From: an uncultured Bacilli bacterium
GTDB taxonomy: Bacteria > Bacillota_I > Bacilli_A > RF39 > UBA660
Direction of reading: 5' to 3'
Assembly (NCBI GenBank): GCA_934102055.1
Contig: CAKOSE010000013.1
Span: 1 to 28,300, forward strand
DNA length: 28,300 nucleotides
Shown: positions 8,195-16,474 of the stretch, piece by piece
Layout of the letters: every line of letters begins with the position of its first letter
Position numbering within the stretch: position 1 is the stretch's first letter
The notes under the pieces: model-generated
What the model was told of the DNA's origin: nothing
Database searches by the model: none
What the model saw: the letters and a program-made list of their open reading frames with translations, nothing else
Program-made: the position numbers and the translations under genes

Positions 8195-8625
8195 TGGACA
8201 AAAACTTAAGAAGAGAAATTATTCTAGATGCTTATCAAAATCCATATCATAAAATGGATGCACCAGATGACTCATTTATAAAATTTAACACTAATAATGA
8301 GTCCTGTATAGATAACCTAGATATTTATTTTAAAATAAAAGATAAAATAATTGAAGATGTTTATTTTAATGGAGAAGCCTGTGCAATTTCAACAAGTGCA
8401 ACCTCTCTTTTATTAAAAAAAGTAGTAGGACTAAGCATAAAAGATGCAAAAAATCTTTTGATAAATTATCAAAATATGATTAGTGAAAAACCATATGATA
8501 AAAAGCTACTAGAAGAATTAAATGCTTATGATGAAATATATCTCCAACCAAATAGAAAAAACTGTGCACTTTTACCAGGAAAAGCTTTAGAAAGATTAAT
8601 AAAGAGGTTAGAAGATGAAGATTAA
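8194..8625 (+). CDS. sufU: SufU sulfurtransferase / Fe-S assembly protein
   Basis: The 143-residue NifU/IscU-fold protein has the three SufU cysteines: Cys38 in SCIDNL, Cys63 in GEACAIS and Cys124 in RKNCALL. Asp40 serves as the fourth zinc ligand. In Firmicutes, SufU accepts sulfur from SufS through the zinc site rather than acting as a cluster scaffold. The usual Gly between Cys and Asp (CGD) is Ile here. It is translationally coupled to sufS by a one-base overlap and overlaps sufB by 11 bases. Confidence 0.93.
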   Translation: MDKNLRREIILDAYQNPYHKMDAPDDSFIKFNTNNESCIDNLDIYFKIKDKIIEDVYFNGEACAISTSATSLLLKKVVGLSIKDAKNLLINYQNMISEKPYDKKLLEELNAYDEIYLQPNRKNCALLPGKALERLIKRLEDED

Positions 8626-9922
8626 AGGTTTAAACGAAGAAAATATAAAGAAAATATCATCACTAAAAAAAGAAGATCAAAAAACATTAGAATATAGATT
8701 AAACTGTTATAAATTATTTAAAGAAATTTCTCTTCCTAAATTCGGACCAACAATTGATCTTGATTTTGATGAGATAAATTACTATCAAACAAGTGATGAT
8801 AATATAACAAATGATTGGAATAAAGTAAGTTGTCCTGTAAAAGATGAATTTAATTCACTCGGAGTAATATCATCAGAAGAATATATGGATGGAATAGGAG
8901 TACAATACCAAAGCGAAGTAATTTATCATAATATGATTCAGGAACTACTAGATAAAAATGTAATATTTACTTCAATAGAAGACGCATTTACAAGTCATAG
9001 AGATCTAATAGATAAATATTTCAGTAAGATAGTATCTCCAGAAGAAAATAAATTCACTGCCCTAAATGGAGCAGTTTTCTCAGGAGGAAGTTTTATCTAT
9101 ATACCAAAAAACACTAAATTAGATAGACCCCTTCAAAGTTATTTTAGAATCAGTAGTAAAGACTTAGGACAATTCGAAAGAACCCTTATAATAGTAGATG
9201 ATAACAGTAGTCTTCATTATATCGAAGGATGTACTGCTAAGAGTTATTCAACATCAAACTTACACGCTGCAGTAGTAGAAATATATGTAGGAAAAAATAG
9301 CACTTGTAGATATTCAACTATTCAAAACTGGGCTACAAATGTTTATAACCTAGTAACAAAAAGAGCCCTAGTCGAAGAAGGAGGAACAATGGAATGGATA
9401 GATGGCAACATAGGTTCCTCTAAAACAATGAAATATCCTTGCTGTGTTCTTAAAGGAGATGGCTCAAAAGGAACATGTATTACTATAAGTGTAGCAAAAG
9501 ATAAACAATATCAAGATAGTGGTGCTAGAATGATACACATAGGAAAAAATACAACTAGTAGCATTATCTCAAAAAGTATTGCATCAGCAGGAGGGAAAGC
9601 CGACTTTAGAGGAGAAGTCCGAATAGAAGAGTCCGCGCTAAACTCAAATAGCATAGTAAAATGTGATACCCTAATACTAGACAAAAACTCAAGTAGTGAT
9701 GCCTATCCAGTAAACAAAATAAAAAACACCACTAGTAACATAGAACACGAAGCAACAGTATCAAAAATAAGCGAAGGAAAACTATTCTACCTTATGTCAA
9801 GAGGTATAAATAAAGAAGAAGCAATAAACTTAATAGTTCTAGGTTTTACAGATAAATTCAAAAAAGAATTACCAATGGAATATGCAGTAGAACTAAATCA
9901 GTTACTAAAACAAAATATATAA
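8615..9922 (+). CDS. sufB: Fe-S cluster scaffold subunit SufB
   Basis: The 435-residue scaffold core of the SufBCD complex has SufB hallmarks: the VFSGGSFIYIPK stretch, EGCTAKSYSTSNLHAAVVEI, the RALVEEGGTMEWIDGN block, and a C-terminal Cys350 in IVKCDTLIL matching the essential SufB cysteine. NIEHEATVSKISEGKLFYL holds the conserved His. The length is slightly under the usual ~465 residues. It is the last gene of the operon, overlapping sufU by 11 bases, and is followed by a terminator. Confidence 0.96.
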   Translation: MKIKGLNEENIKKISSLKKEDQKTLEYRLNCYKLFKEISLPKFGPTIDLDFDEINYYQTSDDNITNDWNKVSCPVKDEFNSLGVISSEEYMDGIGVQYQSEVIYHNMIQELLDKNVIFTSIEDAFTSHRDLIDKYFSKIVSPEENKFTALNGAVFSGGSFIYIPKNTKLDRPLQSYFRISSKDLGQFERTLIIVDDNSSLHYIEGCTAKSYSTSNLHAAVVEIYVGKNSTCRYSTIQNWATNVYNLVTKRALVEEGGTMEWIDGNIGSSKTMKYPCCVLKGDGSKGTCITISVAKDKQYQDSGARMIHIGKNTTSSIISKSIASAGGKADFRGEVRIEESALNSNSIVKCDTLILDKNSSSDAYPVNKIKNTTSNIEHEATVSKISEGKLFYLMSRGINKEEAINLIVLGFTDKFKKELPMEYAVELNQLLKQNI

Positions 9923-9981
9923 AAAAAATAAAAAAGTATCAAACAAAGTTTTATAGATAAAATAAGTACTAAAACCAAAAA

Positions 9982-10007
9982 GATCCCTTTAAGGGATTCT
10001 TTATTTT
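9982..10007 (+). terminator. Terminator of the suf operon
   Basis: ATCCCT (9983-9988) / AGGGAT (9992-9997) with a three-base loop, followed by a T-rich tract, 60 bases after sufB. Confidence 0.7.
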
Positions 10008-10046
10008 TATAAAAGAAAACTAGTCTAAAATACTAATATTCATGAT

Positions 10047-10075
10047 TTGAAACTTATCCAAACTTTCTTTATAGT
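10047..10075 (+). promoter_or_regulatory. Promoter of the SSB gene
   Basis: TTGAAA (10047-10052), a 17-base spacer and TATAGT (10070-10075). AGGAGGTG at 10084-10091 is the ribosome site. Confidence 0.7.
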
Positions 10076-10097
10076 GTAATAAAAGGAGGTGAAAAAT

Positions 10098-10430
10098 ATG
10101 TTAAATCAACTTATATTAGTAGGAAGATTAGTAAAAGATCCAGAAGTAAAAAAATCAAAAAATGGGAACTCTTATTCTTATATTACATTAGCAATTCCAA
10201 GAGCTTATAAAAATATAAATGGCGAATATGAAACAGATTTTATAGATTGTACCTTATGGAAGATGATGGCTACTAATACAAAAGAGTACTGCAAAAAAGG
10301 TGATATAGTTGGTGTAAAGGGAAGACTAGAATCAAGGACTTATGAAAAAGATAACGAAACAGTTTACGTAAAAGAAGTAATCGCAGAACGCATAACTTTT
10401 CTATCATCAAGTCCTAAAGAAGAGTCTTAA
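10098..10430 (+). CDS. Single-stranded DNA-binding protein, OB-fold only (no acidic tail)
   Basis: The 110-residue protein is a bacterial SSB OB fold. The start MLNQLILVGRLVKDPEV is classic, followed by SYITLAIPR, FIDCTLWKMMATNTKEYCKKG and GRLESRTYE. It ends SSPKEES and lacks both the flexible linker and the acidic DD-x-IPF tip that recruits partner proteins to main SSBs. It may therefore be a secondary SSB, with the housekeeping copy elsewhere. ATG 10098 was preferred to an in-frame start at 10089, which would fall inside the AGGAGGTG site. It has its own promoter and terminator. Confidence 0.9.
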   Translation: MLNQLILVGRLVKDPEVKKSKNGNSYSYITLAIPRAYKNINGEYETDFIDCTLWKMMATNTKEYCKKGDIVGVKGRLESRTYEKDNETVYVKEVIAERITFLSSSPKEES

Positions 10431-10434
10431 TCTT

Positions 10435-10458
10435 AAAAAGGCAAATAAGCCTTTTTTT
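10435..10458 (+). terminator. Terminator of the SSB gene
   Basis: AAAAGGC (10436-10442) / GCCTTTT (10449-10455) hairpin with T-run directly after the stop. Confidence 0.75.
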
Positions 10459-10482
10459 CTATATAAAAAACATCAAAATTTG

Positions 10483-10511
10483 TTGAAACTTTACTTTTTT
10501 TATGATATAGT
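10483..10511 (+). promoter_or_regulatory. Promoter of the DUF1292 operon
   Basis: TTGAAA (10483-10488), a 17-base spacer and TATAGT (10506-10511). Both hexamers and the spacing are the same as in the SSB promoter about 430 bases upstream. Confidence 0.7.
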
Positions 10512-10535
10512 GTTTATATACTAAGGAGGTAGAAG

Positions 10536-10805
10536 ATGGAAGATAATAAGAAAACCTTAACAATTAATAAGCTAGATGGCTCAACAGAAGAAGTAGAAGA
10601 AGTCATTAGTTTTGAGTTTAATGATACAAAAAAACGTTATATTGTATATACAAAAAATGAAATAGATCAAAATGGTAATGTTACTATTTACGTTACAGAA
10701 GTAGTTACAGATGGAAGTGGTACTAGATTTCTTGGAGTATCTACAGATGAAGAATGGGCAAGAATTAAAGATGTGCTTCGTGAACTTGCTAAGAAAGAAG
10801 CTTAA
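10536..10805 (+). CDS. DUF1292 (YrzB-like) family protein
   Basis: This 89-residue acidic cytosolic protein has the family's FEFNDTKKRYIVYTKNE core, the N-x-x-IYV strand and the closing TDEEWARIKDVL helix. The function of DUF1292 proteins is not established. AAGGAGG at 10523-10529 and ATG 10536 make a clear start. It is followed after 11 bases by the coiled-coil gene, with which it shares a promoter and no terminator. Confidence 0.85.
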   Translation: MEDNKKTLTINKLDGSTEEVEEVISFEFNDTKKRYIVYTKNEIDQNGNVTIYVTEVVTDGSGTRFLGVSTDEEWARIKDVLRELAKKEA

Positions 10806-10816
10806 GGAGGATTATA

Positions 10817-12079
10817 ATGGAAAATTTTAGAATAATTGATAAGAATGAAATTGCAAATAATGTTACTTTGATTAATGCATCAAAAAAATTAAAAACTCGT
10901 TCACACGACTTTGGCAATATCAAAAAAAATAATATTTCAAAACCACAAGAACCTGTTTTTGAACCAAGTATAAAGAAAGAAGAACAACCTATAATGAACA
11001 CTCAAAGTATTAACAATAATTCTTATCAAAAAGAAGAAGTTAAACCTAATAATCTATATGGTGCAATGAAAGAAGAACAAATCATTAACTTGCAACACAT
11101 AAGAGATCTAGAAAATACATATAAAGGACACGGAAGCACCCCAAAAAGTCCAAAAGAAAAAGAAGAAGTAAAACCACAAGAAGAAGAAACACCTATAACA
11201 GAAAAAGAATTTGTTATAGAACTATCAAAAGCAAACTTCTCACCAGAAGTAGCAGAATATAAAAGAAATCAAGAAGAAAAACTAGCATCATTAAAACAAG
11301 AAATACTTGATCAAGAAATGAGAATTAAAAAGATAACTACTGAATATGACGAAGAATCTAATCGTGTTATAAAAATAAAAGAAGAAAAGAAAGACATAAC
11401 AGATGTTCTTAATGGAATGAATAGTTGGCAAATGAATTTCTTCTCTAAATTTAAAGATGATGTAAGAACTAAAAACTTAATAGATAGTATAGAAGATTAT
11501 TTCTCTTCATATAGAAAAGACTTAGAAGTAAAAATAAGAGCAGAAAAAAATGGTGAAGAAAGAAAGAAAACTCTTGGAGTAGAAGAAAAGAAAGCAAGAG
11601 AAGACTTATCAGAATCAAAGAAACAACTAAATGAATATATAATAAAAACATATCCTGTTCTAAAAGAAGTAAATCAACATGATGAAGAAATAAGAAGAAA
11701 CGAAGAAAAACTTCAACAACTTACTGGAACTTCTATGACAGATTCATTACTTCTAAATGCAGAAAAACAAAGAGTAGAAGCAAAAAGAAAAGAAGGATTT
11801 GGTTATTTCTCTAATCCACTTAAAGAACAATTAAACTCTCAAAGTGAACCTGTCTTACCAGAAATAAATACATATAATAATATAAACACTAATAACATAG
11901 ATAATAATATGTTCGGGGGTTTTAAGAATTCAGCTAATGACAAAACATCTAAACAAGCAATAACTACTTTTGATATAGATAAAATTGCTAAATCAAGGAC
12001 AAATAGACAAACTGTTTCAGAAATAAAGAGTCCTGAGCCAGATTATACCAATTATTTTGAAAGTAGAAGAGTAGTATAG
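10817..12079 (+). CDS. Coiled-coil cytosolic protein, function unknown
   Basis: The 420-residue, highly charged protein has no signal peptide or membrane segment. Residues ~1-130 are disordered-looking (Asn, Gln, Pro, Lys, Glu). Residues ~150-310 are rich in heptads of Glu/Lys/Leu typical of a long coiled coil, broken around 196-215 by MNSWQMNFFSKFKDDVR. The C-terminal ~100 residues are again Asn-rich and unstructured. I do not recognise the family; a scaffolding or cell-architecture role is possible but unproven. The start has AAGGAGG at 10804-10810. It sits downstream of the DUF1292 gene in one unit and ends in a strong terminator. Confidence 0.75.
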   Translation: MENFRIIDKNEIANNVTLINASKKLKTRSHDFGNIKKNNISKPQEPVFEPSIKKEEQPIMNTQSINNNSYQKEEVKPNNLYGAMKEEQIINLQHIRDLENTYKGHGSTPKSPKEKEEVKPQEEETPITEKEFVIELSKANFSPEVAEYKRNQEEKLASLKQEILDQEMRIKKITTEYDEESNRVIKIKEEKKDITDVLNGMNSWQMNFFSKFKDDVRTKNLIDSIEDYFSSYRKDLEVKIRAEKNGEERKKTLGVEEKKAREDLSESKKQLNEYIIKTYPVLKEVNQHDEEIRRNEEKLQQLTGTSMTDSLLLNAEKQRVEAKRKEGFGYFSNPLKEQLNSQSEPVLPEINTYNNINTNNIDNNMFGGFKNSANDKTSKQAITTFDIDKIAKSRTNRQTVSEIKSPEPDYTNYFESRRVV

Positions 12080-12094
12080 TTTTAAGAATTTTAT

Positions 12095-12127
12095 GACTGT
12101 TAACAAAATTTAGTTAACAGTCTTTTT
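12095..12127 (+). terminator. Strong terminator after the coiled-coil gene
   Basis: A perfect 10-bp stem GACTGTTAAC (12095-12104) / GTTAACAGTC (12113-12122) around an eight-base A/T loop, then five Ts. Confidence 0.85.
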
Positions 12128-12145
12128 ATTTTCCCATTTTTGTTA

Positions 12146-12163
12146 TATAATTTTAGTGGTGAT
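12146..12163 (+). promoter_or_regulatory. -10 box and ribosome site for pyruvate:ferredoxin oxidoreductase
   Basis: TATAAT at 12146-12151 and GGTGAT at 12158-12163 are clear. The -35 position falls in the T-run of the preceding terminator and is weak, so the exact promoter is uncertain. Confidence 0.45.
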
Positions 12164-12167
12164 TATA

Positions 12168-15100
12168 ATGAAAAAAATTTTAGACGGAAACACAGCATGT
12201 GCAATCGTATCATATAAATTTACAGAAGTCGCAGGTATTTATCCTATTACACCCGCAACTACTATGGCAGAATACATAGATAGAGCAAGTTCAAGTGGAG
12301 AAAAAAACTTCTTTAACGACCCAGTAAAAGTTATAGAAATGCAAAGTGAAGCAGGAGCAATAGCAACAGTTCATGGTCTTTTACAAAATGGTATCTTAGC
12401 AAGCACTTATACAGCAAGTCAAGGACTACTACTTATGCTACCAAATATGTATAAAATAGCAGGAGAAATGCTTCCATGTGTCATAAACGTCGCAGCCCGT
12501 ACCATAGCAACCCATGCTCTTTCTATAATGGGAGATCAAAGTGATATTTACTCAGCAAGGGGGACAGGATTTGCAATGCTTGCATCATCTTCAGTACAAG
12601 AAGTAATGGATCTTACAAACGTAGCATACCTATCCACAATAAAAGGAAGAATTCCCTTTCTAAATTTCTTTGATGGATTTAGAACATCTCATGAATATAA
12701 CAAAGTAGAAGTAATAGATTTTGAAAAAGTAAAAAAATTAATCGACATGGACTCTATAAATAGATTTAGAAAAAACTCCCTTGATATATCAAATCCCACA
12801 ACCAGAGGAACCAATCAAGGAGATGGAATCTATTTCGAAGCACTAGAAGCCCGTAACACTTATTATGATAAACTACCAGACATAGTAAATAGTTATATGA
12901 AAGAAATAAATAAAATAACAGGAAAAAGTTATAAACCATTTAATTACTATGGAGATAAAAAAGCAAAACATATAATAGTTGCAATGGGTTCTGTATGTGA
13001 AACAATAAAAGAATTCCTAAGTTATAATAACAAAGGATTAGGGTTAATAGAAGTACATCTTTATAGACCATTTTCAGATAAATATTTCCTAGACATTCTT
13101 CCGAAAACAACAAAAAAAATAGCAATACTAGATAGAACAAAAGAAGCTGGATCACTAAACGAACCACTTTGTCTCGATATAATTGACATTATAAAAAACA
13201 ATAATCTTAACATAGAAGTACTAGGAGGAAGATATGGTATATCCTCTAAAGACACTAATCTAAATGACATAGAAGCAGTATATAATAATTTAAAAAGTAC
13301 CTCTCCAAAGAAAAAATTCACAATAGGTATAACAGATGATATAACAAATCTATCACTAGAAAGAACAAAAACTATATGGAAAAAAAGCTATGACGAAATA
13401 CTAATATATGGATATGGTTCAGATGGAATGATTACAACCTCTAAAGATATCTTAACAATAGTAGGAGAAAATACAGATAAATATGTTCAAGGTTATTTTG
13501 AATATGATTCCAAAAAAAGTGGTGGAGTTACAAAAAGCCATTTAAGATTTAGTAGTAACCCCATAAAAAGTTCCTATTATGTACAAAATCCAAGAGTAGT
13601 TATCTGTTCTAAAGAATCATATATAAATAAATTTGATATGTTAAAAGGAATAAAAGAAAACGGTATATTCATCCTAAATACAGAAAATAATGAAATAAAA
13701 CTACCAAGTAATTACGTAGAAATAATAAAAAATAAAAACATAAAAATATACACAGTAAATGCCTCAAACATAGCAAGAAAAAATGGAATACCAAATAAAA
13801 TAAGTATGATTATGGAAAATGTTATTCTCTATTTAACAAAACTAATAGATAGAGACTTATCCTATGATCTAATAGTAAAAATGATAAAAAAGAACTTTTC
13901 ACGTAAAGGCGAAGAAGTAGTAAATAGTAATATTAATGCCTTAAAAGACTCATTAAATGAAATAAAACAAATAAACATAAAAGATATAGAAATAACACAA
14001 GAAAACACCTCTAGCAACACTATCTTCTCCTTATTAGAACATGATAAATCAAAAGATATAAAAGTAAGTCACTTTATAGATAACCCAGATGGCATTTTTA
14101 AAGGAGACTCATCAAAATATGAAAAACGCGGAGTCTCATCAACAATTGCAAACTATAATAAAAGTAAATGCATAATGTGTAATTTATGTTCATTTGTTTG
14201 CCCCCATTCAGTAATAAGACCATATCTCCTTACAAAAGAAGAATATGAAAAAGCCCCACAAGAAGTAAAAGAAGATGCCAAAGAAGCAAAAATAAAAGAC
14301 CAAGACTTAATGTTTGTCGTAGGAATATCAACTTACGACTGTACAGGATGTGGTTTATGTGCAAATATTTGTCCAGTAAAAGCAATAGAAATGAAAGAAA
14401 CAAAAGAAAAAGAACAAATAAAATATAAGTATTTAGAACAAATATCAGAAAAAAGAGTCATGGATATAAACACAATAAAAGGAAGTCAGTTCATAAAACC
14501 AGCATTTAATTTTAGTGGTGCTTGTGCAGGATGTGGAGAAACACCTTACTTAAAACTCTTATCACAACTCTTCAAAGACAATTTAATGATCGCCAATGCA
14601 ACAGGATGCTCATCAATATATGGAGCATCAGTCCCAAGTACACCTTGGAATGTACCATGGGTTAACTCACTATTCGAAGATAATGCCGAATTCGGATATG
14701 GAATAAGAGCAGCAGAAGACTATATGAAACAAAAAATAAACAGAATCTTAACAGAAAACAAAGAAAAAGTAACAGACAAAAACAAAGTCCTAATAGATGA
14801 ATATCTAAACAACTACTCAAAAGAAGTATCATTCAAATTCTATAATGAATTCGATTTCAATCAAATACCAGAACTATTACTATACAAAAAATACATCAAA
14901 GAAAAAAGCATTTGGCTAGTAGGAGGAGACGGTTGGGCTTACGATATAGGTTTCGGAGGTATTGATCAAGTCTTATCAATGAATAAAAACGTAAATATTC
15001 TAGTCCTAGATACAGAAGTTTATTCAAATACTGGAGGACAAGCATCAAAATCAACAAGACCAGGAGCAGTAGCAAAATTCGCATCATCTGGAAAAGAAAT

Positions 15101-15506
15101 ATCAAAAAAGAACCTAGCACGTATTGCAACAAATTATCCAAATGTTTATGTAGGAACAATATCCCTAGGAGCAAACTATATGCACACTATAAAAACCATG
15201 CTAGAAGCAGAAAAACACGATGGACCATCCGTACTTATTGCCTATGCTCCTTGTATAGCACACGGTATAAAAACAGGTATGAAAGATTCAATAACTGAAG
15301 AAAAACTAGCAACAGCATCTGGCTACTTCCCATTATTCAGATATAATCCAGAAACAAAAAAATTCACCCTAGATAGTGGAGCAGACTTCACTAAACTAGA
15401 CGATATATTTAAAAGAGAAAATAGATACAGAAGTAACCAAGAACTTCTAGACAAAAATAAACAAGATATAATAGATAATTATAACTATTTAAAGGAACTT
15501 TCATAA
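12168..15506 (+). CDS. Pyruvate:ferredoxin (flavodoxin) oxidoreductase
   Basis: The 1112-residue single-chain enzyme oxidises pyruvate with CoA to acetyl-CoA and CO2, reducing ferredoxin; this is a mark of anaerobic metabolism. Domain order is standard. The N-terminal domain has YPITPATTMAEYID and a domain with GYGSDGM and SGGVTKSHLRFS follows. A dicluster ferredoxin domain has CIMCNLCSFVC from residue 668 and CTGCGLCANICP from residue 725. The thiamine-diphosphate domain has CAGCGETPY, GGDGWAYDIGFGG from residue 919 and the DTEVYSNTGGQASKSTRPG loop. YAPCIAHGI near the end is also typical. ATG 12168 was chosen because GGTGAT precedes it. It is monocistronic. Confidence 0.97.
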   Translation: MKKILDGNTACAIVSYKFTEVAGIYPITPATTMAEYIDRASSSGEKNFFNDPVKVIEMQSEAGAIATVHGLLQNGILASTYTASQGLLLMLPNMYKIAGEMLPCVINVAARTIATHALSIMGDQSDIYSARGTGFAMLASSSVQEVMDLTNVAYLSTIKGRIPFLNFFDGFRTSHEYNKVEVIDFEKVKKLIDMDSINRFRKNSLDISNPTTRGTNQGDGIYFEALEARNTYYDKLPDIVNSYMKEINKITGKSYKPFNYYGDKKAKHIIVAMGSVCETIKEFLSYNNKGLGLIEVHLYRPFSDKYFLDILPKTTKKIAILDRTKEAGSLNEPLCLDIIDIIKNNNLNIEVLGGRYGISSKDTNLNDIEAVYNNLKSTSPKKKFTIGITDDITNLSLERTKTIWKKSYDEILIYGYGSDGMITTSKDILTIVGENTDKYVQGYFEYDSKKSGGVTKSHLRFSSNPIKSSYYVQNPRVVICSKESYINKFDMLKGIKENGIFILNTENNEIKLPSNYVEIIKNKNIKIYTVNASNIARKNGIPNKISMIMENVILYLTKLIDRDLSYDLIVKMIKKNFSRKGEEVVNSNINALKDSLNEIKQINIKDIEITQENTSSNTIFSLLEHDKSKDIKVSHFIDNPDGIFKGDSSKYEKRGVSSTIANYNKSKCIMCNLCSFVCPHSVIRPYLLTKEEYEKAPQEVKEDAKEAKIKDQDLMFVVGISTYDCTGCGLCANICPVKAIEMKETKEKEQIKYKYLEQISEKRVMDINTIKGSQFIKPAFNFSGACAGCGETPYLKLLSQLFKDNLMIANATGCSSIYGASVPSTPWNVPWVNSLFEDNAEFGYGIRAAEDYMKQKINRILTENKEKVTDKNKVLIDEYLNNYSKEVSFKFYNEFDFNQIPELLLYKKYIKEKSIWLVGGDGWAYDIGFGGIDQVLSMNKNVNILVLDTEVYSNTGGQASKSTRPGAVAKFASSGKEISKKNLARIATNYPNVYVGTISLGANYMHTIKTMLEAEKHDGPSVLIAYAPCIAHGIKTGMKDSITEEKLATASGYFPLFRYNPETKKFTLDSGADFTKLDDIFKRENRYRSNQELLDKNKQDIIDNYNYLKELS

Positions 15507-15518
15507 AAGTTCTTTTCT
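15491..15518 (+). terminator. Terminator overlapping the end of the oxidoreductase gene
   Basis: GGAACTT (15494-15500) and AAGTTCT (15507-15513) pair, with the TAA stop codon (15504-15506) inside the loop, followed by a T-rich tract. Confidence 0.65.
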
Positions 15519-15547
15519 TTTCCACAAGATAAAAAATATGCTATAAT
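15519..15547 (+). promoter_or_regulatory. Promoter of the sugar transferase gene
   Basis: An extended -10 TGCTATAAT (15539-15547) with a weak -35 TTTCCA (15519-15524) at 17 bases. Confidence 0.5.
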
Positions 15548-15574
15548 CATTATAGATAAAGAAGGTGTAATATA

Positions 15575-16111
15575 ATGTATAAAAACTACATAAAAAGAAT
15601 ACTAGACATAATACTAAGTATAGTATTAATAATAATCTTATCTCCAATATTTATCATAAGTGCATTACTTGTTTTTATATCCCTAGGAAAACCTATCATC
15701 TTTAAACAAACAAGAGAAGGAAAAAACAAAAAACCTTACACCATGTATAAATTTAGAACAATGAACTTTAACGAAAACATGAATAGAGAAGACCGTATGA
15801 CTCCTATTACAAGTTTTTTAGATAAGTATAAATTCAATGAATTACCCCAACTGTTAAATGTCCTAAAAGGAGATATGTCTTTAGTAGGACCAAGACCATT
15901 CATCCCAGGAGATCCACTTCCAAAAAAACCATGTAAAGAAAGATACCAAGTAAAACCAGGAATGACTGGTCTATCACAAATAACAAAAGGAAGATATATA
16001 ACCCATGAAGAAAAATTAGAATGTGATATAATTTATACAAAAAAGATATCTTTTCTCTTTGATTTAAAAATAATAATTTTAACACCAATAGCCATCATAA
16101 AATATAGATAA
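15575..16111 (+). CDS. Bacterial sugar transferase (undecaprenyl-phosphate glycosyl-1-phosphate transferase type)
   Basis: This 178-residue monotopic membrane enzyme has one N-terminal helix (~9-36). The family blocks GKPIIFKQTREGKNKKPYTM, YKFRTMN, ELPQLLNVLKGDMSLVGPRP and KPGMTGLSQI follow. Such enzymes move a sugar-1-phosphate onto undecaprenyl phosphate, the first step of capsule, exopolysaccharide or glycoprotein glycan synthesis. It is close to the minimal catalytic length and lacks the multi-helix N-terminal half of WbaP-like proteins. No glycosyltransferase or flippase gene is nearby, so it is an isolated initiating enzyme between its own promoter and terminator. Confidence 0.93.
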   Translation: MYKNYIKRILDIILSIVLIIILSPIFIISALLVFISLGKPIIFKQTREGKNKKPYTMYKFRTMNFNENMNREDRMTPITSFLDKYKFNELPQLLNVLKGDMSLVGPRPFIPGDPLPKKPCKERYQVKPGMTGLSQITKGRYITHEEKLECDIIYTKKISFLFDLKIIILTPIAIIKYR

Positions 16112-16116
16112 TCATT

Positions 16117-16142
16117 AACAAGTACTAGTTTACTTGTTTTTT
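16117..16142 (+). terminator. Terminator of the sugar transferase gene
   Basis: AACAAGTA (16117-16124) / TACTTGTT (16131-16138) with a six-base loop and a run of Ts. It overlaps the -35 of the gatC promoter. Confidence 0.75.
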
Positions 16143-16157
16143 AAATTTTGATATAAT
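16129..16157 (+). promoter_or_regulatory. Promoter of gatCAB
   Basis: TTTACT (16129-16134), a 17-base spacer and TATAAT (16152-16157), then GAGGAGG at 16168-16174 before ATG 16181. Confidence 0.55.
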
Positions 16158-16180
16158 TATCTATGTTGAGGAGGGATATA

Positions 16181-16474
16181 ATGGATAAATTATCTCGTAA
16201 TGAAGTTCTTCATGTCGCAGAACTAGGTAGACTTGAGTTAACCGAAGAAGAAATAGAAAAATTCTCATATCAACTTAAGGCACTATTCAAAGAGATAGAT
16301 AAAATAAATGAAATAAAACTTGAAAGTGATGATATACTTATAAGTCCAACTTCTAGTTCATGTACTTGTTTTAAAGATGAACCAAATAATTGTACTTATA
16401 ATAAATCTTTAATAGAAAATGCTCCTTCAAGATTTGATGAATACATAGAAATAAGAGGTGTTTTAAATGAATAA
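16181..16474 (+). CDS. gatC: Asp-tRNA(Asn)/Glu-tRNA(Gln) amidotransferase subunit C
   Basis: The 97-residue small subunit wraps around GatA in the transamidosome. The N-terminal pattern LSRNEVLHVAELGRLELTEE and the C-terminal SRFDEYIEIRGVL are family-typical, although a stretch around residue 60 carries unusual Ser/Cys residues (SSSCTCF). ATG 16181 with GAGGAGG is the start; an upstream in-frame TTG at 16163 was rejected. It overlaps gatA by 8 bases. Confidence 0.93.
   Translation: MDKLSRNEVLHVAELGRLELTEEEIEKFSYQLKALFKEIDKINEIKLESDDILISPTSSSCTCFKDEPNNCTYNKSLIENAPSRFDEYIEIRGVLNE

Noticed and set aside
9923..10097. Riboswitch or small RNA between the suf operon and SSB
   Set aside because: Beyond the terminator and promoter I see no conserved structured element.
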